The notes beneath the pieces are model-generated. The model saw only the letters and a program-made list of their open reading frames with translations. It did not search any database and was not told the origin of the DNA. The position numbers and the translations under genes are program-made. A stretch of 64,000 nucleotides of DNA from Achromobacter spanius (GTDB lineage Bacteria > Pseudomonadota > Gammaproteobacteria > Burkholderiales > Burkholderiaceae_B), in the NCBI RefSeq assembly GCF_003994415.1, contig NZ_CP034689.1, positions 3,844,001-3,908,000 of the forward strand, read 5' to 3'. This document shows positions 40,427 through 50,155 of this stretch, one piece after another; within the stretch, counting starts at the first letter, position 1; every line of letters starts with the position of its first letter.

Positions 40427-41892
40427 GCCGGCATGGCCGCCATGGTTTGCGCAACCGCCGCCGTCAGCTTCTTGCCATACGGCACGTGCAGGAACTCATT
40501 GGGACCGTGCGCGTTGGACTTCGGACCCAACACGCCGCACACCATGAATTGCGCCTGCGGGAAGCCCTTTTGCAGGATGCTCATCAGCGGAATCGTGCCG
40601 CCCTGGCCGATGTAGCCGCAAGGCTGGCCGTAGTATTGCTGCGACGCCGCGTCCAGCGCCTGGGTCAGCCAGGGCACGGATGCCGGCGCGTTCCAGCCGG
40701 TGGCCGCGCCTTCGTTGGCCTTGAAGATGACCTTGGCGTTATAGGGCGCATCGGCTTCCAGCAGTTCCTTGATTTCCTGCGAGGCGGCCACGGCGTCAAT
40801 CAGCGGCGGCAGGCGCAGCGACAGCTTGAATGCCGTGCGCGGGCGCAGCACGTTGCCGGCGCTGGACAACGGCGGCAGGCCTTCGGCGCCGGTCACCGAC
40901 AAGGTCGGGCGCCACGTGCGGTTCAGCAGTGCCTCTTCGGGTTCGGTCGTCATCGGCAGCACGAAGCCGCCTTCGGCGCCGCAGCTCCAGGGGAAACGAC
41001 GCCACACTTCGTCGCCCAGAATGCGCGCGGTGGCGGTCACTTGTTCGACGCGGTCGGCGGGAATTTCGCAATGCAGGCTTTGCGGCAGCAGACGGCCGGT
41101 GGCGCTGTCTTCCAGGCGGTCCAGCAGATGGCGCAAGATGCGGAACGACGACGGCACCACGCCGCTGGAATCGCCCGAGTGCACGCCTTCGTCCAGCACC
41201 TGCACTTCCAGCGTGCCGGCCACCATGCCGCGCAGCGAGGTCGTCATCCAGAGCTGGTCGTAATTGCCGGCGCCCGAATCCAGGCACACCACCAGGGCCA
41301 CGTTGCCCAGGCGGTCGCGCAGCGCATCCACATACGGCAGCAGGTCGTAGCTGCCCGATTCTTCACAGGTTTCCACAATGCCCACGCAGCGCGGACGCGG
41401 GACGCCCTGCTTGTCCAGCGCCATGATGGCGGTCAGCGAGGCGTACACGGCGTAGCCGTCGTCCGCGCCGCCACGGCCGTAGAGCTTGCCGTCTTCGTAC
41501 TTGGGGGTCCAGGGGCCAAGACCGGCGCGCCAGCCCGAAAATTCCGGCTGCTTGTCCAGGTGGCCGTACAGCAGCACGGTGTCGCCGTTGTCGCTGCGGG
41601 TGGCGGGCGCGTCAAAGAAGATGACGGGCGTGCGGCCCGGCAGGCGCACCACTTCCAGCTTCAGGCCCGAGACCTTCTGCGCTTCGACCCACGCGGCGGC
41701 ATCGCGCACCACGCGCTCGATGAACGCGTTCTTTTCCCAGTCGGCGTCAAACGCGGGGCTCTTGGCGGGAATGGCGATGTAATCGGTCAGCGCGGGGATG
41801 ATTTCGTTGTCCCACTTGTCGTCGACAAAGGCCTGGAGGGCGTCGGGATCAAGGGTGGGCGGCAGTGCGTCGTCGGGGATACGGGCGTTCAT
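40423..41892 (-). CDS. M20-family metallopeptidase (dipeptidase-like)
   Basis: A 489-residue dizinc peptidase. The metal and catalytic residues are visible: His and Asp in LLYGHLDKQP (around 111-113), the bridging Asp in LYGRGGADDGYAV, Glu-Glu in GIVETCEESGSYD, Asp in VVCLDSGAGN, and His near the C-terminus in NAHGPNEFLHVP. A lid/dimerisation domain lies between about 220 and 370. It should hydrolyse dipeptides or N-acyl amino acids. It is upstream of and coupled to DUF1415. The ATG at 41892 is directly supported by domain start. Confidence 0.92.
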   Translation of the reverse strand: MNARIPDDALPPTLDPDALQAFVDDKWDNEIIPALTDYIAIPAKSPAFDADWEKNAFIERVVRDAAAWVEAQKVSGLKLEVVRLPGRTPVIFFDAPATRSDNGDTVLLYGHLDKQPEFSGWRAGLGPWTPKYEDGKLYGRGGADDGYAVYASLTAIMALDKQGVPRPRCVGIVETCEESGSYDLLPYVDALRDRLGNVALVVCLDSGAGNYDQLWMTTSLRGMVAGTLEVQVLDEGVHSGDSSGVVPSSFRILRHLLDRLEDSATGRLLPQSLHCEIPADRVEQVTATARILGDEVWRRFPWSCGAEGGFVLPMTTEPEEALLNRTWRPTLSVTGAEGLPPLSSAGNVLRPRTAFKLSLRLPPLIDAVAASQEIKELLEADAPYNAKVIFKANEGAATGWNAPASVPWLTQALDAASQQYYGQPCGYIGQGGTIPLMSILQKGFPQAQFMVCGVLGPKSNAHGPNEFLHVPYGKKLTAAVAQTMAAMPA

Positions 41893-42087
41893 GGCGCGGA
41901 ATCCTTTAGGGGTGCGTGGGGGTGCGGAATGGGGTAATCCGGTATTTTATGCCTGCCGCCGGCAGAGCGGGTGCGTAGCGGGCTGGCGGCTGCCCGACGA
42001 CACCTGCGCGCTGACGGCAACCAGCTTGTCGGCCCCCGCAGGGCGCGTGAATAATTGACAATTCCAGCCCTATCATCACGGCCCGAA

Positions 42088-42153
42088 GATGGGTTTCGCG
42101 CGATCGGCATTTTTCTTCTTCTGCCCGCCCGCGCGCGCTGCACCCATCCTACG
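42088..42153 (-). repeat. 66-bp dispersed palindromic repeat, copy A
   Basis: Minus-strand copy. It starts with the CGTAGGATGGGTG box at the high-coordinate end and ends with CGCGAAACCCATC. The two ends are imperfect inverted repeats (GATGGGT / ACCCATC). The family is also present at 42176, 42290, 52705 and 52822. Confidence 0.85.
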
Positions 42154-42175
42154 ATTCAATCCAGCGCGTCATGGT

Positions 42176-42241
42176 CGTAGGATGGGTGAAGCGCGCGAAA
42201 GTGGACAGAAGAGCCCCACCGGAAATCGCGCGTAACCCATC
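42176..42241 (+). repeat. 66-bp dispersed palindromic repeat, copy B
   Basis: Plus-strand copy beginning CGTAGGATGGGTGAAGCGCG and ending CGCGCGTAACCCATC. It is 22 bp from copy A and in opposite orientation. Confidence 0.87.
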
Positions 42242-42289
42242 AAGCAGCGGTGATGAATCAGCAATTCCGGCCATGCCTTCACAGCCGAT

Positions 42290-42354
42290 GATGGGTTTCG
42301 CGCGATCGGGATTTTCTTTCAGCTGAACGCCCGCGCGCGCTGCACTCATCCTAC
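42290..42354 (-). repeat. 65-bp dispersed palindromic repeat, copy C
   Basis: Minus-strand copy in the same orientation as A, with one altered box (ACTCATCCTAC). It ends 1 bp from the chemotaxis gene stop codon, so it may serve as its transcription terminator. Confidence 0.83.
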
Positions 42355-42355
42355 A

Positions 42356-43984
42356 TCACCCCCCAATCATCACCGGCTCTGCACCCCGCCCCAAACCCGG
42401 CGCCTCCGCATCAATCACCTGCCCGCCGGCCTGCAACTTGAACACCGCCACCGCCTCGCGCAACTGCTGCGCCTGCGCCTCCAACGATGCCGCCGACGCC
42501 GCGGCCTGTTCGACCAGCGCCGCATTCTGCTGCGTCACGCTGTCCATCTGCGACACCGCCTGATTCACCTGCTGGATCCCCTGCGACTGCTCTTCCGATG
42601 CGCTGGAAATCTCGTTGATGATGTCCGTCACGCGGCGCACCGACGTCACGATTTCCTGCATCGTGGCACCCGCGGCTTCCACCTGATCTGACCCGATCGA
42701 CACCTTCTGCACCGACTCGTCGATCAGCCCCTTGATCTCTTTGGCCGCCTGCCCGCTGCGTTGCGCCAGGGCGCGCACTTCGCTGGCCACCACCGCAAAG
42801 CCCTTGCCTTGCTCGCCGGCCCGCGCCGCTTCCACCGCCGCGTTCAGCGCCAGGATGTTGGTCTGGAATGCAATCCCGTCGATCACGCCCACAATATCCG
42901 CGATGCGCTTGGAGCTATCCGCAATGCCGCGCATGGTGCCCACCACATCGCCCACGGCCTTGCCGCCGCGCGTGGCCACTTCGGACGCCGCCGTCGCCAA
43001 CTGCGAGGCACTGCGCGAGCTATCGGCGTTGTTCTTCACCGTGGACGACAGCTCGTCCATGCTGGCGGCGGTTTCTTCCAACGATGCCGCCTGCTGCTCG
43101 GTGCGCGATGACAGGTCGATGTTACCCGCCGCGATTTCGCGCGAACCGGTGTGGATCTCTTCCACACCCAGACGCACGGCCGACACGGTGCGGGCCAGGC
43201 TGTCCTGCATGCGCTTGACGGCGGCGTACAGCACGCCGATTTCGTTGTCACCGCGCTGCTCGATGCGATTGCTGAGATCACCGCCGGCGATACGGTCGAA
43301 CAAGCGGCCCGCCTCGTGCAGCGGACGGAACACCGACCGCGCAAAGATCGCGTACAAGCTCACCACCAACACCGCCACCACCACCAGCAGACAAATCAGC
43401 AGGATGATCGCGCTGTTGATGCTGGTGGATGCATCACGCGCCACGCGCTGGCCAACGTCATCGGCGTAGTCCACGTAACTCTTGATCGCCTGCGTAAACG
43501 CAATGCCCAGCGGCGTGACTTTTTCAAGGTTCAGGCGGCTGGCATCTTGCGGCTTGCCGGCGCGTATTGCCGCCACCATCGGCGTGATCGCATCGCGCTG
43601 ATAGACGTCGTAAGCGGCCAAGGCGGCGTCGAACAGCGGCTTACCTTGTGCCGACGTCTCGGGCTGCTTGCGCGCGACCTCTATCAAATCAGATGCCTTC
43701 TTCGTGTAGCCATCCAGACGCTGCATGCTGGCCATGTTGTCGATGGACTTTCCTTCCAGCAGCGCGCTTTGCGCGGCCAACAACACCAGGCGGGCGCGCA
43801 GCAGTTCGGCGCCGGCGCCATCCACGGCATTCGCGCGAACCAGGTTGGTGTCGAGCAGCAATTCGATGGACGTGCGATTGGACGTCAGTTGCTGATGCAC
43901 GGCCACGCCGGTCAGCAGGAAAAGCGCGAAGAAGACCCCCAAGGCGGTGGTCAGGATTGCGCGGATACTTAAATTCTTGAACAT
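42356..43984 (-). CDS. Methyl-accepting chemotaxis protein
   Basis: A 542-residue chemoreceptor. TM1 lies at about 7-28, a periplasmic four-helix-bundle sensor at about 29-185, and TM2 at about 190-214. A HAMP domain follows (RPLHEAGRLFDRIAGGDLSN). The signalling hairpin tip is DGIAFQTNILALNAAVEAAR, with EQGKGFAVVASEVRALAQRS and methylation-helix Glu/Gln pairs. There is no C-terminal NWETF-like CheR/CheB tether, so it is probably modified via other receptors. The ATG at 43984 starts TM1; an in-frame upstream start is rejected. The ligand is unknown. Confidence 0.94.
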   Translation of the reverse strand: MFKNLSIRAILTTALGVFFALFLLTGVAVHQQLTSNRTSIELLLDTNLVRANAVDGAGAELLRARLVLLAAQSALLEGKSIDNMASMQRLDGYTKKASDLIEVARKQPETSAQGKPLFDAALAAYDVYQRDAITPMVAAIRAGKPQDASRLNLEKVTPLGIAFTQAIKSYVDYADDVGQRVARDASTSINSAIILLICLLVVVAVLVVSLYAIFARSVFRPLHEAGRLFDRIAGGDLSNRIEQRGDNEIGVLYAAVKRMQDSLARTVSAVRLGVEEIHTGSREIAAGNIDLSSRTEQQAASLEETAASMDELSSTVKNNADSSRSASQLATAASEVATRGGKAVGDVVGTMRGIADSSKRIADIVGVIDGIAFQTNILALNAAVEAARAGEQGKGFAVVASEVRALAQRSGQAAKEIKGLIDESVQKVSIGSDQVEAAGATMQEIVTSVRRVTDIINEISSASEEQSQGIQQVNQAVSQMDSVTQQNAALVEQAAASAASLEAQAQQLREAVAVFKLQAGGQVIDAEAPGLGRGAEPVMIGG

Positions 43985-44276
43985 GAAAAGGCCACTCCAG
44001 GGGGTTGCAGTACGCTCCCCCCGGTTAACGGCATCTTGCAACGAAAGGTTAAATATCTCAGTGCGTTACAAAAGTTTGACAAGGCGCTTCACGGCGCGAC
44101 GTCAATCGCCTCGCAAGGCCCGCCGTTGCTGGATGTGCGTGATCCGCAGCCCCTACTCCCCCCCACCCCTGCTTGCGGCCTTGAAAAGTATGAACTACGG
44201 TCGGTCGGCAATTCAGATGCGAGCAGCCGGGGACCTTTCAGCCAGATCGGCTGAGCAATTACGGGGAGGCATCAAG

Positions 44277-45185
44277 ATGAAGTTGCAGCAAGTATTCGAC
44301 TTTCTTGCCGTCACGCAACATGGCAGCGTGCACGCAGCAGCCCGGGCCACCGGGCAGACCCAACCGGCATTAACCAAGTCCTTGCGGCGGCTGGAACGAA
44401 CGCTGGGATTGCCCTTGTTTGACCGGCACGCCAAAGGCATGCGGCCCAACGACTACGGCAAGCGGTTTCTGCCCCACGCCCAACACCTGGTTCACGAAAC
44501 CAAGCGCGCCCGGGACACCATGGCGCAGATGCGCGGTGAACGCCTGGGCACCGTGCAGTACGGCATCTCGGCGGCAGCATCCGTATTGCTGTCCACGTCC
44601 GCCATTCAGCGCTTCCGACAGCGCTACCCCGAAGTGGAACTCAACTGCCGCAGCGGCCTGTACCACACCTTGACCCCTCTGCTGCGCGAGGGCCAACTGG
44701 ATTTCGCCATTTGTTCGCTGAACGCGGACGAAACCGACCCGCAACTCAAGGCCCGTGTGCTGTTGACCAGCCCTTTGGTGGTGGCCGCACGCCGCGACCA
44801 CCCATTGCGGCAGGCGTGCAGCCTGCATGACCTACGCGATACCGTCTTCGCGGTGGCAGGGCCGCCCGGGCAGCCGGGCGCGTCGGTCTACCCCGTGTTC
44901 AGCCATGCCGGCCTGGGTACGCCGTGTGTGGACATGCATACGGATGGCTTGATCGACACGGCCGCGCTGGTGGCGAACAGCGACCGCATGGCCTTGCTGC
45001 CCACCGCCTTGATCACCACCGATCTGTGGCGCGAGCAACTGGACATCGTGCCCATTGCCGAGCCCCTGCCCAGTTATGTGATCGGCCTGATTCAACGCAC
45101 GGCGCAGCCGTTGACGCCAGCGGCGGAAGAACTGTCGACCCAGTTTGAACGCGAAGCCGCCGACCTGCACACGGCTTCGCCTTGA
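44277..45185 (+). CDS. LysR-family transcriptional regulator
   Basis: A 302-residue LysR protein. The N-terminal winged HTH is LQQVFDFLAVTQHGSVHAAA followed by SQPAL-like TQPALTKSLRRLERTLGLPL. The periplasmic-binding-like effector domain starts around residue 92. The ATG at 44277 has a good GGGGAGG site; a frame from 43947 extends across the divergent promoter region and is rejected. It is divergent from the chemoreceptor gene and convergent with purL. Its target genes are unknown; no neighbouring catabolic gene is obvious. Confidence 0.92.
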   Translation: MKLQQVFDFLAVTQHGSVHAAARATGQTQPALTKSLRRLERTLGLPLFDRHAKGMRPNDYGKRFLPHAQHLVHETKRARDTMAQMRGERLGTVQYGISAAASVLLSTSAIQRFRQRYPEVELNCRSGLYHTLTPLLREGQLDFAICSLNADETDPQLKARVLLTSPLVVAARRDHPLRQACSLHDLRDTVFAVAGPPGQPGASVYPVFSHAGLGTPCVDMHTDGLIDTAALVANSDRMALLPTALITTDLWREQLDIVPIAEPLPSYVIGLIQRTAQPLTPAAEELSTQFEREAADLHTASP

Positions 45186-45218
45186 CGGACTGACTTACCG
45201 CCCGCGTGTCTGGATGAT

Positions 45219-48200
45219 TTACTTCAGCCAGACGCGCGCGTTGCGGAAGATGCGCATCCAGGGGCTGTACGCGCCGCCCTTGTCTGCGTTGCCCCATTTC
45301 TCGGGCGCCCAAGACATCATGACGTTGCGAGTCACGCGCTCGGGGTGCGGCATCAAGACCGTGAAGCGGCCATCAGCCGTGGTGACGGAAGTCAGGCCGC
45401 CGGGGCTGCCGTTCGGGTTGAACGGGTAGGCTTCGGTGGCTAGTCCACGGTTGTCGATATAGCGCGCGGCGGCCAGCACGCGGCTGGCGTCGCCCTGCTG
45501 CGAGAAGTCGGCATAGCCTTCGCCGTGGGCCACGGCCACCGGAATACGGGCGCCTTCCATGCCGGCAAAGAAGATGGACGGCGACTTGGCCACTTCCACC
45601 ATCGACAGGCGCGCTTCGTACTTTTCAGACTGGTTGCGCGTGAAGCGCGGCCAGTGCTCGGCGCCCGGAATCATCGGGGCCAAGGCGGCCATCATCTGGC
45701 AGCCGTTGCACACGCCCAGCGCGAACGTATCCGGACGCGCGAAGTACGCGGCGAACTGATCCGACAACTGGCTGTTGAAGCGGATGGTGCGCGCCCAACC
45801 TTCGCCGGCGCCCAGCACGTCGCCGTAGCTGAAACCGCCCACGGCCACCAAGCCTTGCATCTGCGCCAGGTCCACGCGACCGGACAAGAGGTCGGTCATG
45901 TGAACGTCGATGGCTTCGAAGCCCGAGGTATCGAAGGCCCAGGCCATTTCCACTTGGCTGTTGCAACCCTGCTCGCGCAGGATGGCCACGCGCGGACGCT
46001 TGCCGGTGTTGATGAAGGGCGCGGCAATGTCTTCTTGCGGGTCGAAGGACACGTTCGGGCTCATGCCGGGGTCGGTCGTGTCGTTCCAGACGTCAAGCTC
46101 GGCTTGCGCGCACGCCGGGTTGTCGCGGCGGGCCATGATGCGGTAGGACACTTCGCTCCAGGCGCGGCCCAGTTCAGCGCGCGGCTGGCCCCAGACCTTC
46201 TTGCCGTCGCGATAGAACTCGACTTCGTCGGCGCCGTTCAGGCCACCAATGACGTGCGAGTGAGCCGACAGGCCCGCGCCACGCAGCACCTGCATGACGG
46301 CGTCGCGTTGCGAGGCGGGCACCTGAATGACGGCGCCGGCTTCTTCCGAGAACAGCGCCTTCAGCGTCAGCTCTTCGCGTTGCACCTTCACTTGATCCGG
46401 GCGGATCTTGTAGTCGCCCCAATCCGCCGATTGCGGATCGAAGGTCAGCATGTCCAGGTTCACGGACACGCCGGTGCGGCCGGCAAAGGCCATTTCGGTC
46501 AGCGTGGCGAACAGGCCGCCGTCGGAGCGGTCGTGGTAAGCCAGAATAGTGCCGGCTTCGGCCAGCGTGCGGATCGTGATGAAGAACGCGCGCAGGTCTT
46601 GCGGCGCGTCGATGTCCGGCACGGTTTCGCCAATCTGGTTGTACGTCTGCGCCAGGATGGAACCACCCATGCGGTGACGGCCACGGCCCAGGTCGATCAA
46701 AATCAGCACGCTGTCGCCCGCGTCGGTGCGCAGTTGCGGGGTCAGGCTGGCGCGCACGTCGGCAACGGGCGCAAACGCCGTCACCACCAGCGACACCGGC
46801 GCCACCACCTGACGCTGCTCGCCGTCCTGTTCCCAGGACGTCTTCATGGAGAGCGAATCCTTGCCCACTGGAATGGACAGGCCGGTGGCCTGGCACAGTT
46901 CGCTGACGGCGGACACGGTGTCATACAGCGCGGCGTCCTGGCCGTCGACGCCGCAAGCGGCCATCCAGTTGGCGGACAGCTTGATGTCTTCCAGGCGCGC
47001 CACGTCGGCGGCGGCCAGGTTGGTCAGCGCTTCGGCCACGGCCATGCGGCCGGATGCCGGGGCGTCGAGCATGGCGATGGGGGTGCGTTCGCCCATCGAC
47101 ATGGCTTCGCCACGGAAGCCTTCGTAGTCGGCCAGCGTCACGGCGCAGTCAGCCACCGGCACTTGCCACGGGCCGACCATCTGGTCACGGCTGGACAGCC
47201 CGCCCACGGTGCGGTCGCCGATGGTGATCAGGAAGGACTTGTTGGCAACGGTGGGGTGACGCAGCACGCGGTAAGCGGCTTCGGTCAGGTCGATGCCGGC
47301 CAGGTCCAGCGGCGCGGACACGCCAGGCAGGCGGCGCACGTCGCGCGTCATGCGCGGCGGCTTGCCCAGGATGACGTCGATCGGCACGTCCACGGGACGC
47401 ACTTCGGCGTCGCCTTGCGGGCGAATCGTGTCCAGGCCCGGCAGGCCTTCGCCGTCCACCACGCGCAGTTGGCGTTCTTCGGTGGCCACGCCCACCACCG
47501 CGTACGGGCAGCGTTCGCGGCGGGCGATGGCGTCAAAGCGTTCCAGGTCTTTCGGCAGAATCGACAGAACATAGCGTTCCTGCGACTCATTGCTCCAGAT
47601 TTCAGCGGGCGACAGGCCCGACTCTTCCAGCGGCACGCGCTTCAAGTCGAAGATGGCGCCACGGCCGGCGTCGTTGACCAATTCCGGGAAGGCATTGGAC
47701 AAGCCGCCCGCGCCCACGTCGTGAATGGCGATGATGGGGTTGTTCTCGGCCTGCTGCCAGCAGCGGTCGATGACTTCTTGCGCGCGGCGTTCGATTTCCG
47801 GGTTGCCGCGCTGGACGGAATCAAAGTCCAGTTCGGCCGAGTTGCTGCCCATGCTGATGCTGGACGCGGCGCCGCCGCCCATGCCGATACGGAAGCCCGG
47901 GCCGCCCAGTTGGATCAGCAGCGCGCCGGGAGGAATCACGTCTTTGTGGGTCAGGCCCGCGTCAATGCTTCCCAGGCCGCCCGCGATCATGATGGGCTTG
48001 TGATAGCCCCAGCGCGTGCCGCCCGCGGTCTGCTCGAACGAACGGAAGTAGCCCAGCAGGTTGGGCCGGCCGAATTCGTTGTTGAACGCCGCGCCGCCGA
48101 TGGGGCCGTCGATCATGATGGACAAGGGCGAGGCGATGCGCTCGGGCAGGCCGTGGTGGTCGGCTTCCCAGGGTTGCAGCGCGTCGTCGAAACGCAGGTG

Positions 48201-49268
48201 CGACACGGTGAAGCCGGTCAGACCGGCCTTGGGCTTGGAGCCACGGCCGGTAGCGCCTTCGTCGCGGATTTCGCCGCCCGCGCCGGTGGACGCGCCCGGG
48301 AACGGGGCGATGGCGGTCGGGTGGTTGTGGGTTTCCACCTTCATCAAGGTGTGCACGGTGGTGTCGCGGCGGATGTACTTGGCGCCGTCGGCGCCCTCGC
48401 CCGTCACGCCAGGCACGCCGGCCTGGAAGCGCTGCGCGGGGCCGCCGGCCATGATGGCGGCGTTGTCCGAGTAAGCCACGACGGTGCCTTCCGGCTGCGC
48501 CTTGTGCGTGGCGCGGATCATGCCGAACAGCGTGTTGGGCTGCGACTGGCCGTCGATGACCCATTCGGCGTTGAAGATCTTGTGGCGGCAGTGTTCGCTA
48601 TTGGCCTGCGCGAACATCATCAGTTCCACGTCGGTGGGGTCGCGGCCCAGGTCGGTAAACGACTTGGCCAGGTATTCGATTTCGTCTTCCGACAGGGCCA
48701 GGCCCAGCGACACGTTGGCCTCGGCCAGCGCCTTGAAGCCTTCGGCCTGAACGCCGACGGTGCGCATGGGCTTGCCGGCCAGCGTCTGGAACAGCGCCTG
48801 GCCGTCGAAGCTGGCGTCGACCACGGTTTCGGTCATGCGGTCGTGCAGGCAGTCGGCCGCGCGCGCCAGCATGGCGTCGTCAAACGACTTGGTGCCGAGC
48901 AGACCGCGTTCGGGGGTGATCACATAGCGCACGCCGCGTTCAATGCGGTGTACCGACGACAAGCCACAGTTGTGGGCGATGTCGGTGGCCTTGCTGGCCC
49001 AGGGGGAAATGGTGCCCAGGCGCGGAATGACCAGCAGCGACAGGCTCTTGGCCGGCGCGTCGGCCGTGCTGGGCGTGCCGTAATCCAGCAGTTGGGTCAG
49101 GTGTTGCTGCTGTTCGGCCGTCAAGGCGGCGTCGGTGCTGACGAAGTGCTCGTAGCGAGCGGAGATGTCGGCCACCGGCAGGCCGGCTTCCTTTAGTTGC
49201 GCCAACAGGCGATCGCGACGAAAGGAGGACAGGACGGAGGAACCAGGCAGATGCTGAACTAGGGACAC
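45219..49268 (-). CDS. purL: Phosphoribosylformylglycinamidine synthase
   Basis: A 1,349-residue single-chain PurL, which converts FGAR, glutamine and ATP to FGAM in purine synthesis. The order is: N-terminal PurS-like region, linker, the two FGAM-synthase halves (KVETHNHPTAIAPFPGASTG, around 310; DVGAGGLSNAFPELVNDAG, around 516), and the C-terminal glutaminase with the catalytic Cys in FALGVCNGCQMMAAL and His-Glu in VLMPHPERV. Length is standard for proteobacterial PurL. I chose GTG at 49268 (MSLVQHLPGS in protein), ten codons after a TTG at 49298, because family members begin there. It is a single gene. Confidence 0.97.
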   Translation of the reverse strand: MSLVQHLPGSSVLSSFRRDRLLAQLKEAGLPVADISARYEHFVSTDAALTAEQQQHLTQLLDYGTPSTADAPAKSLSLLVIPRLGTISPWASKATDIAHNCGLSSVHRIERGVRYVITPERGLLGTKSFDDAMLARAADCLHDRMTETVVDASFDGQALFQTLAGKPMRTVGVQAEGFKALAEANVSLGLALSEDEIEYLAKSFTDLGRDPTDVELMMFAQANSEHCRHKIFNAEWVIDGQSQPNTLFGMIRATHKAQPEGTVVAYSDNAAIMAGGPAQRFQAGVPGVTGEGADGAKYIRRDTTVHTLMKVETHNHPTAIAPFPGASTGAGGEIRDEGATGRGSKPKAGLTGFTVSHLRFDDALQPWEADHHGLPERIASPLSIMIDGPIGGAAFNNEFGRPNLLGYFRSFEQTAGGTRWGYHKPIMIAGGLGSIDAGLTHKDVIPPGALLIQLGGPGFRIGMGGGAASSISMGSNSAELDFDSVQRGNPEIERRAQEVIDRCWQQAENNPIIAIHDVGAGGLSNAFPELVNDAGRGAIFDLKRVPLEESGLSPAEIWSNESQERYVLSILPKDLERFDAIARRERCPYAVVGVATEERQLRVVDGEGLPGLDTIRPQGDAEVRPVDVPIDVILGKPPRMTRDVRRLPGVSAPLDLAGIDLTEAAYRVLRHPTVANKSFLITIGDRTVGGLSSRDQMVGPWQVPVADCAVTLADYEGFRGEAMSMGERTPIAMLDAPASGRMAVAEALTNLAAADVARLEDIKLSANWMAACGVDGQDAALYDTVSAVSELCQATGLSIPVGKDSLSMKTSWEQDGEQRQVVAPVSLVVTAFAPVADVRASLTPQLRTDAGDSVLILIDLGRGRHRMGGSILAQTYNQIGETVPDIDAPQDLRAFFITIRTLAEAGTILAYHDRSDGGLFATLTEMAFAGRTGVSVNLDMLTFDPQSADWGDYKIRPDQVKVQREELTLKALFSEEAGAVIQVPASQRDAVMQVLRGAGLSAHSHVIGGLNGADEVEFYRDGKKVWGQPRAELGRAWSEVSYRIMARRDNPACAQAELDVWNDTTDPGMSPNVSFDPQEDIAAPFINTGKRPRVAILREQGCNSQVEMAWAFDTSGFEAIDVHMTDLLSGRVDLAQMQGLVAVGGFSYGDVLGAGEGWARTIRFNSQLSDQFAAYFARPDTFALGVCNGCQMMAALAPMIPGAEHWPRFTRNQSEKYEARLSMVEVAKSPSIFFAGMEGARIPVAVAHGEGYADFSQQGDASRVLAAARYIDNRGLATEAYPFNPNGSPGGLTSVTTADGRFTVLMPHPERVTRNVMMSWAPEKWGNADKGGAYSPWMRIFRNARVWLK

Positions 49269-49621
49269 GATGCGGGCGCCGTATAAGGATGGGAGCAAAA
49301 CGGGATTTTACCTGTTTAGGGGGTTTTCCCGGAGCCGTTATTCAAGAAGCTTGCAAAGCCCTTGTTTTCCCTGGTGTTACAAAAGAATTCTGATGCGAAC
49401 GCGCCAGGATGGTGCATAGCAATATTTTGCTGAAGCCCTGTTGTCATCGCGGAATTTCCAGAGTCTTCCCAACGCTACGCCGCCCCGTCTGACGCAATGC
49501 AACATGTTGTTGTCGCCCCGCACCACGGGAAAACACGAACACCCGCGCCCTGAGGGCGACGGTAGGATGCAGCGACCCAATTCATAAAGCGGGCCCCAGC
49601 GCCCAAGCCGTCGTCGCACCC
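49269..49621. other. Intergenic region between purL and the second TRAP operon
   Basis: 353 bp between two divergently transcribed units, carrying both promoters. No clear consensus -35/-10 pair stood out on either strand, and no purine-type operator or riboswitch fold was recognised by eye. Confidence 0.4.
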
Positions 49622-50155
49622 ATGTCCCGCCCTGAAGCCTCCGTCGAGCCCGTCGAACCGATCATCCCCGTTGAACCCGATCCCGCCGTAAAGGTGCCGC
49701 TGGCCATCGAAGAATGGCTCGCCGTGATTCTGCTGGCCACGCTGGCGCTGATCACCTTCGCCAACGTGCTGGTGCGCTATTTCACGGACCAGTCGTTCGC
49801 CTGGACCGAAGAAATCTCGGTGTTCCTGCTGATCGTGCTGACCATGGCGGGCGGCAGCGTGGCCTTTGTGCGCAACCACCATATCCGCATTGAAATCCTG
49901 GCCGACTCGGGGTCAGCGCGCCGCCAGCGCATCATGGCCTTGATTGCCAACAGCTGCGTGCTGGCGTTCTTCGTGCTGCTGACCGTGCTGTCGGTGAAGC
50001 TGGTGGCGGACGAGTACATCTACGAAGAAACGTCTCCCGCGATCGGCGTGCCGACCTGGTGGTATTCGATCTGGTTGCCGGTGATGGCAGCGGCAATCTC
50101 GTTGCGCACCTTGGGCATCATCCGCCGCCTTCTGCAAAGCGCGGGCAAGCCATGA
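49622..50155 (+). CDS. TRAP transporter small permease (DctQ-like), second operon
   Basis: A 177-residue protein with four membrane helices after a 25-residue Pro/Val/Glu-rich cytoplasmic head (EPVEPIIPVEPDPAV). DctQ-type segments are VRYFTDQSFAWTEEISVFLL and FVRNHHIRIEILADSGSARR. It overlaps the dctM gene by 4 bp (ATGA). It belongs to the second TRAP operon, small subunit first. Confidence 0.92.
   Translation: MSRPEASVEPVEPIIPVEPDPAVKVPLAIEEWLAVILLATLALITFANVLVRYFTDQSFAWTEEISVFLLIVLTMAGGSVAFVRNHHIRIEILADSGSARRQRIMALIANSCVLAFFVLLTVLSVKLVADEYIYEETSPAIGVPTWWYSIWLPVMAAAISLRTLGIIRRLLQSAGKP

Larger units (their letters stand above)
41893..42355. other. Intergenic region filled by dispersed palindromic repeats
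   Basis: 463 bp between the M20 peptidase start and the chemotaxis gene stop. Most of its second half is three copies of a 65-66 bp palindromic element (listed separately). The first 190 bp, upstream of the peptidase gene, hold no recognisable motif. Confidence 0.7.

Noticed and set aside
40447..41937. A 496-codon plus-strand frame opposite the M20 peptidase
   Set aside because: Antisense of a gene with all metal ligands intact; no recognisable fold.
45525..49196. A 1,223-codon plus-strand frame opposite purL
   Set aside because: It is rich in His, Arg, Gly and Ala, runs fully antiparallel to a clear PurL gene, and shows no domain. It is the usual high-GC antisense shadow.
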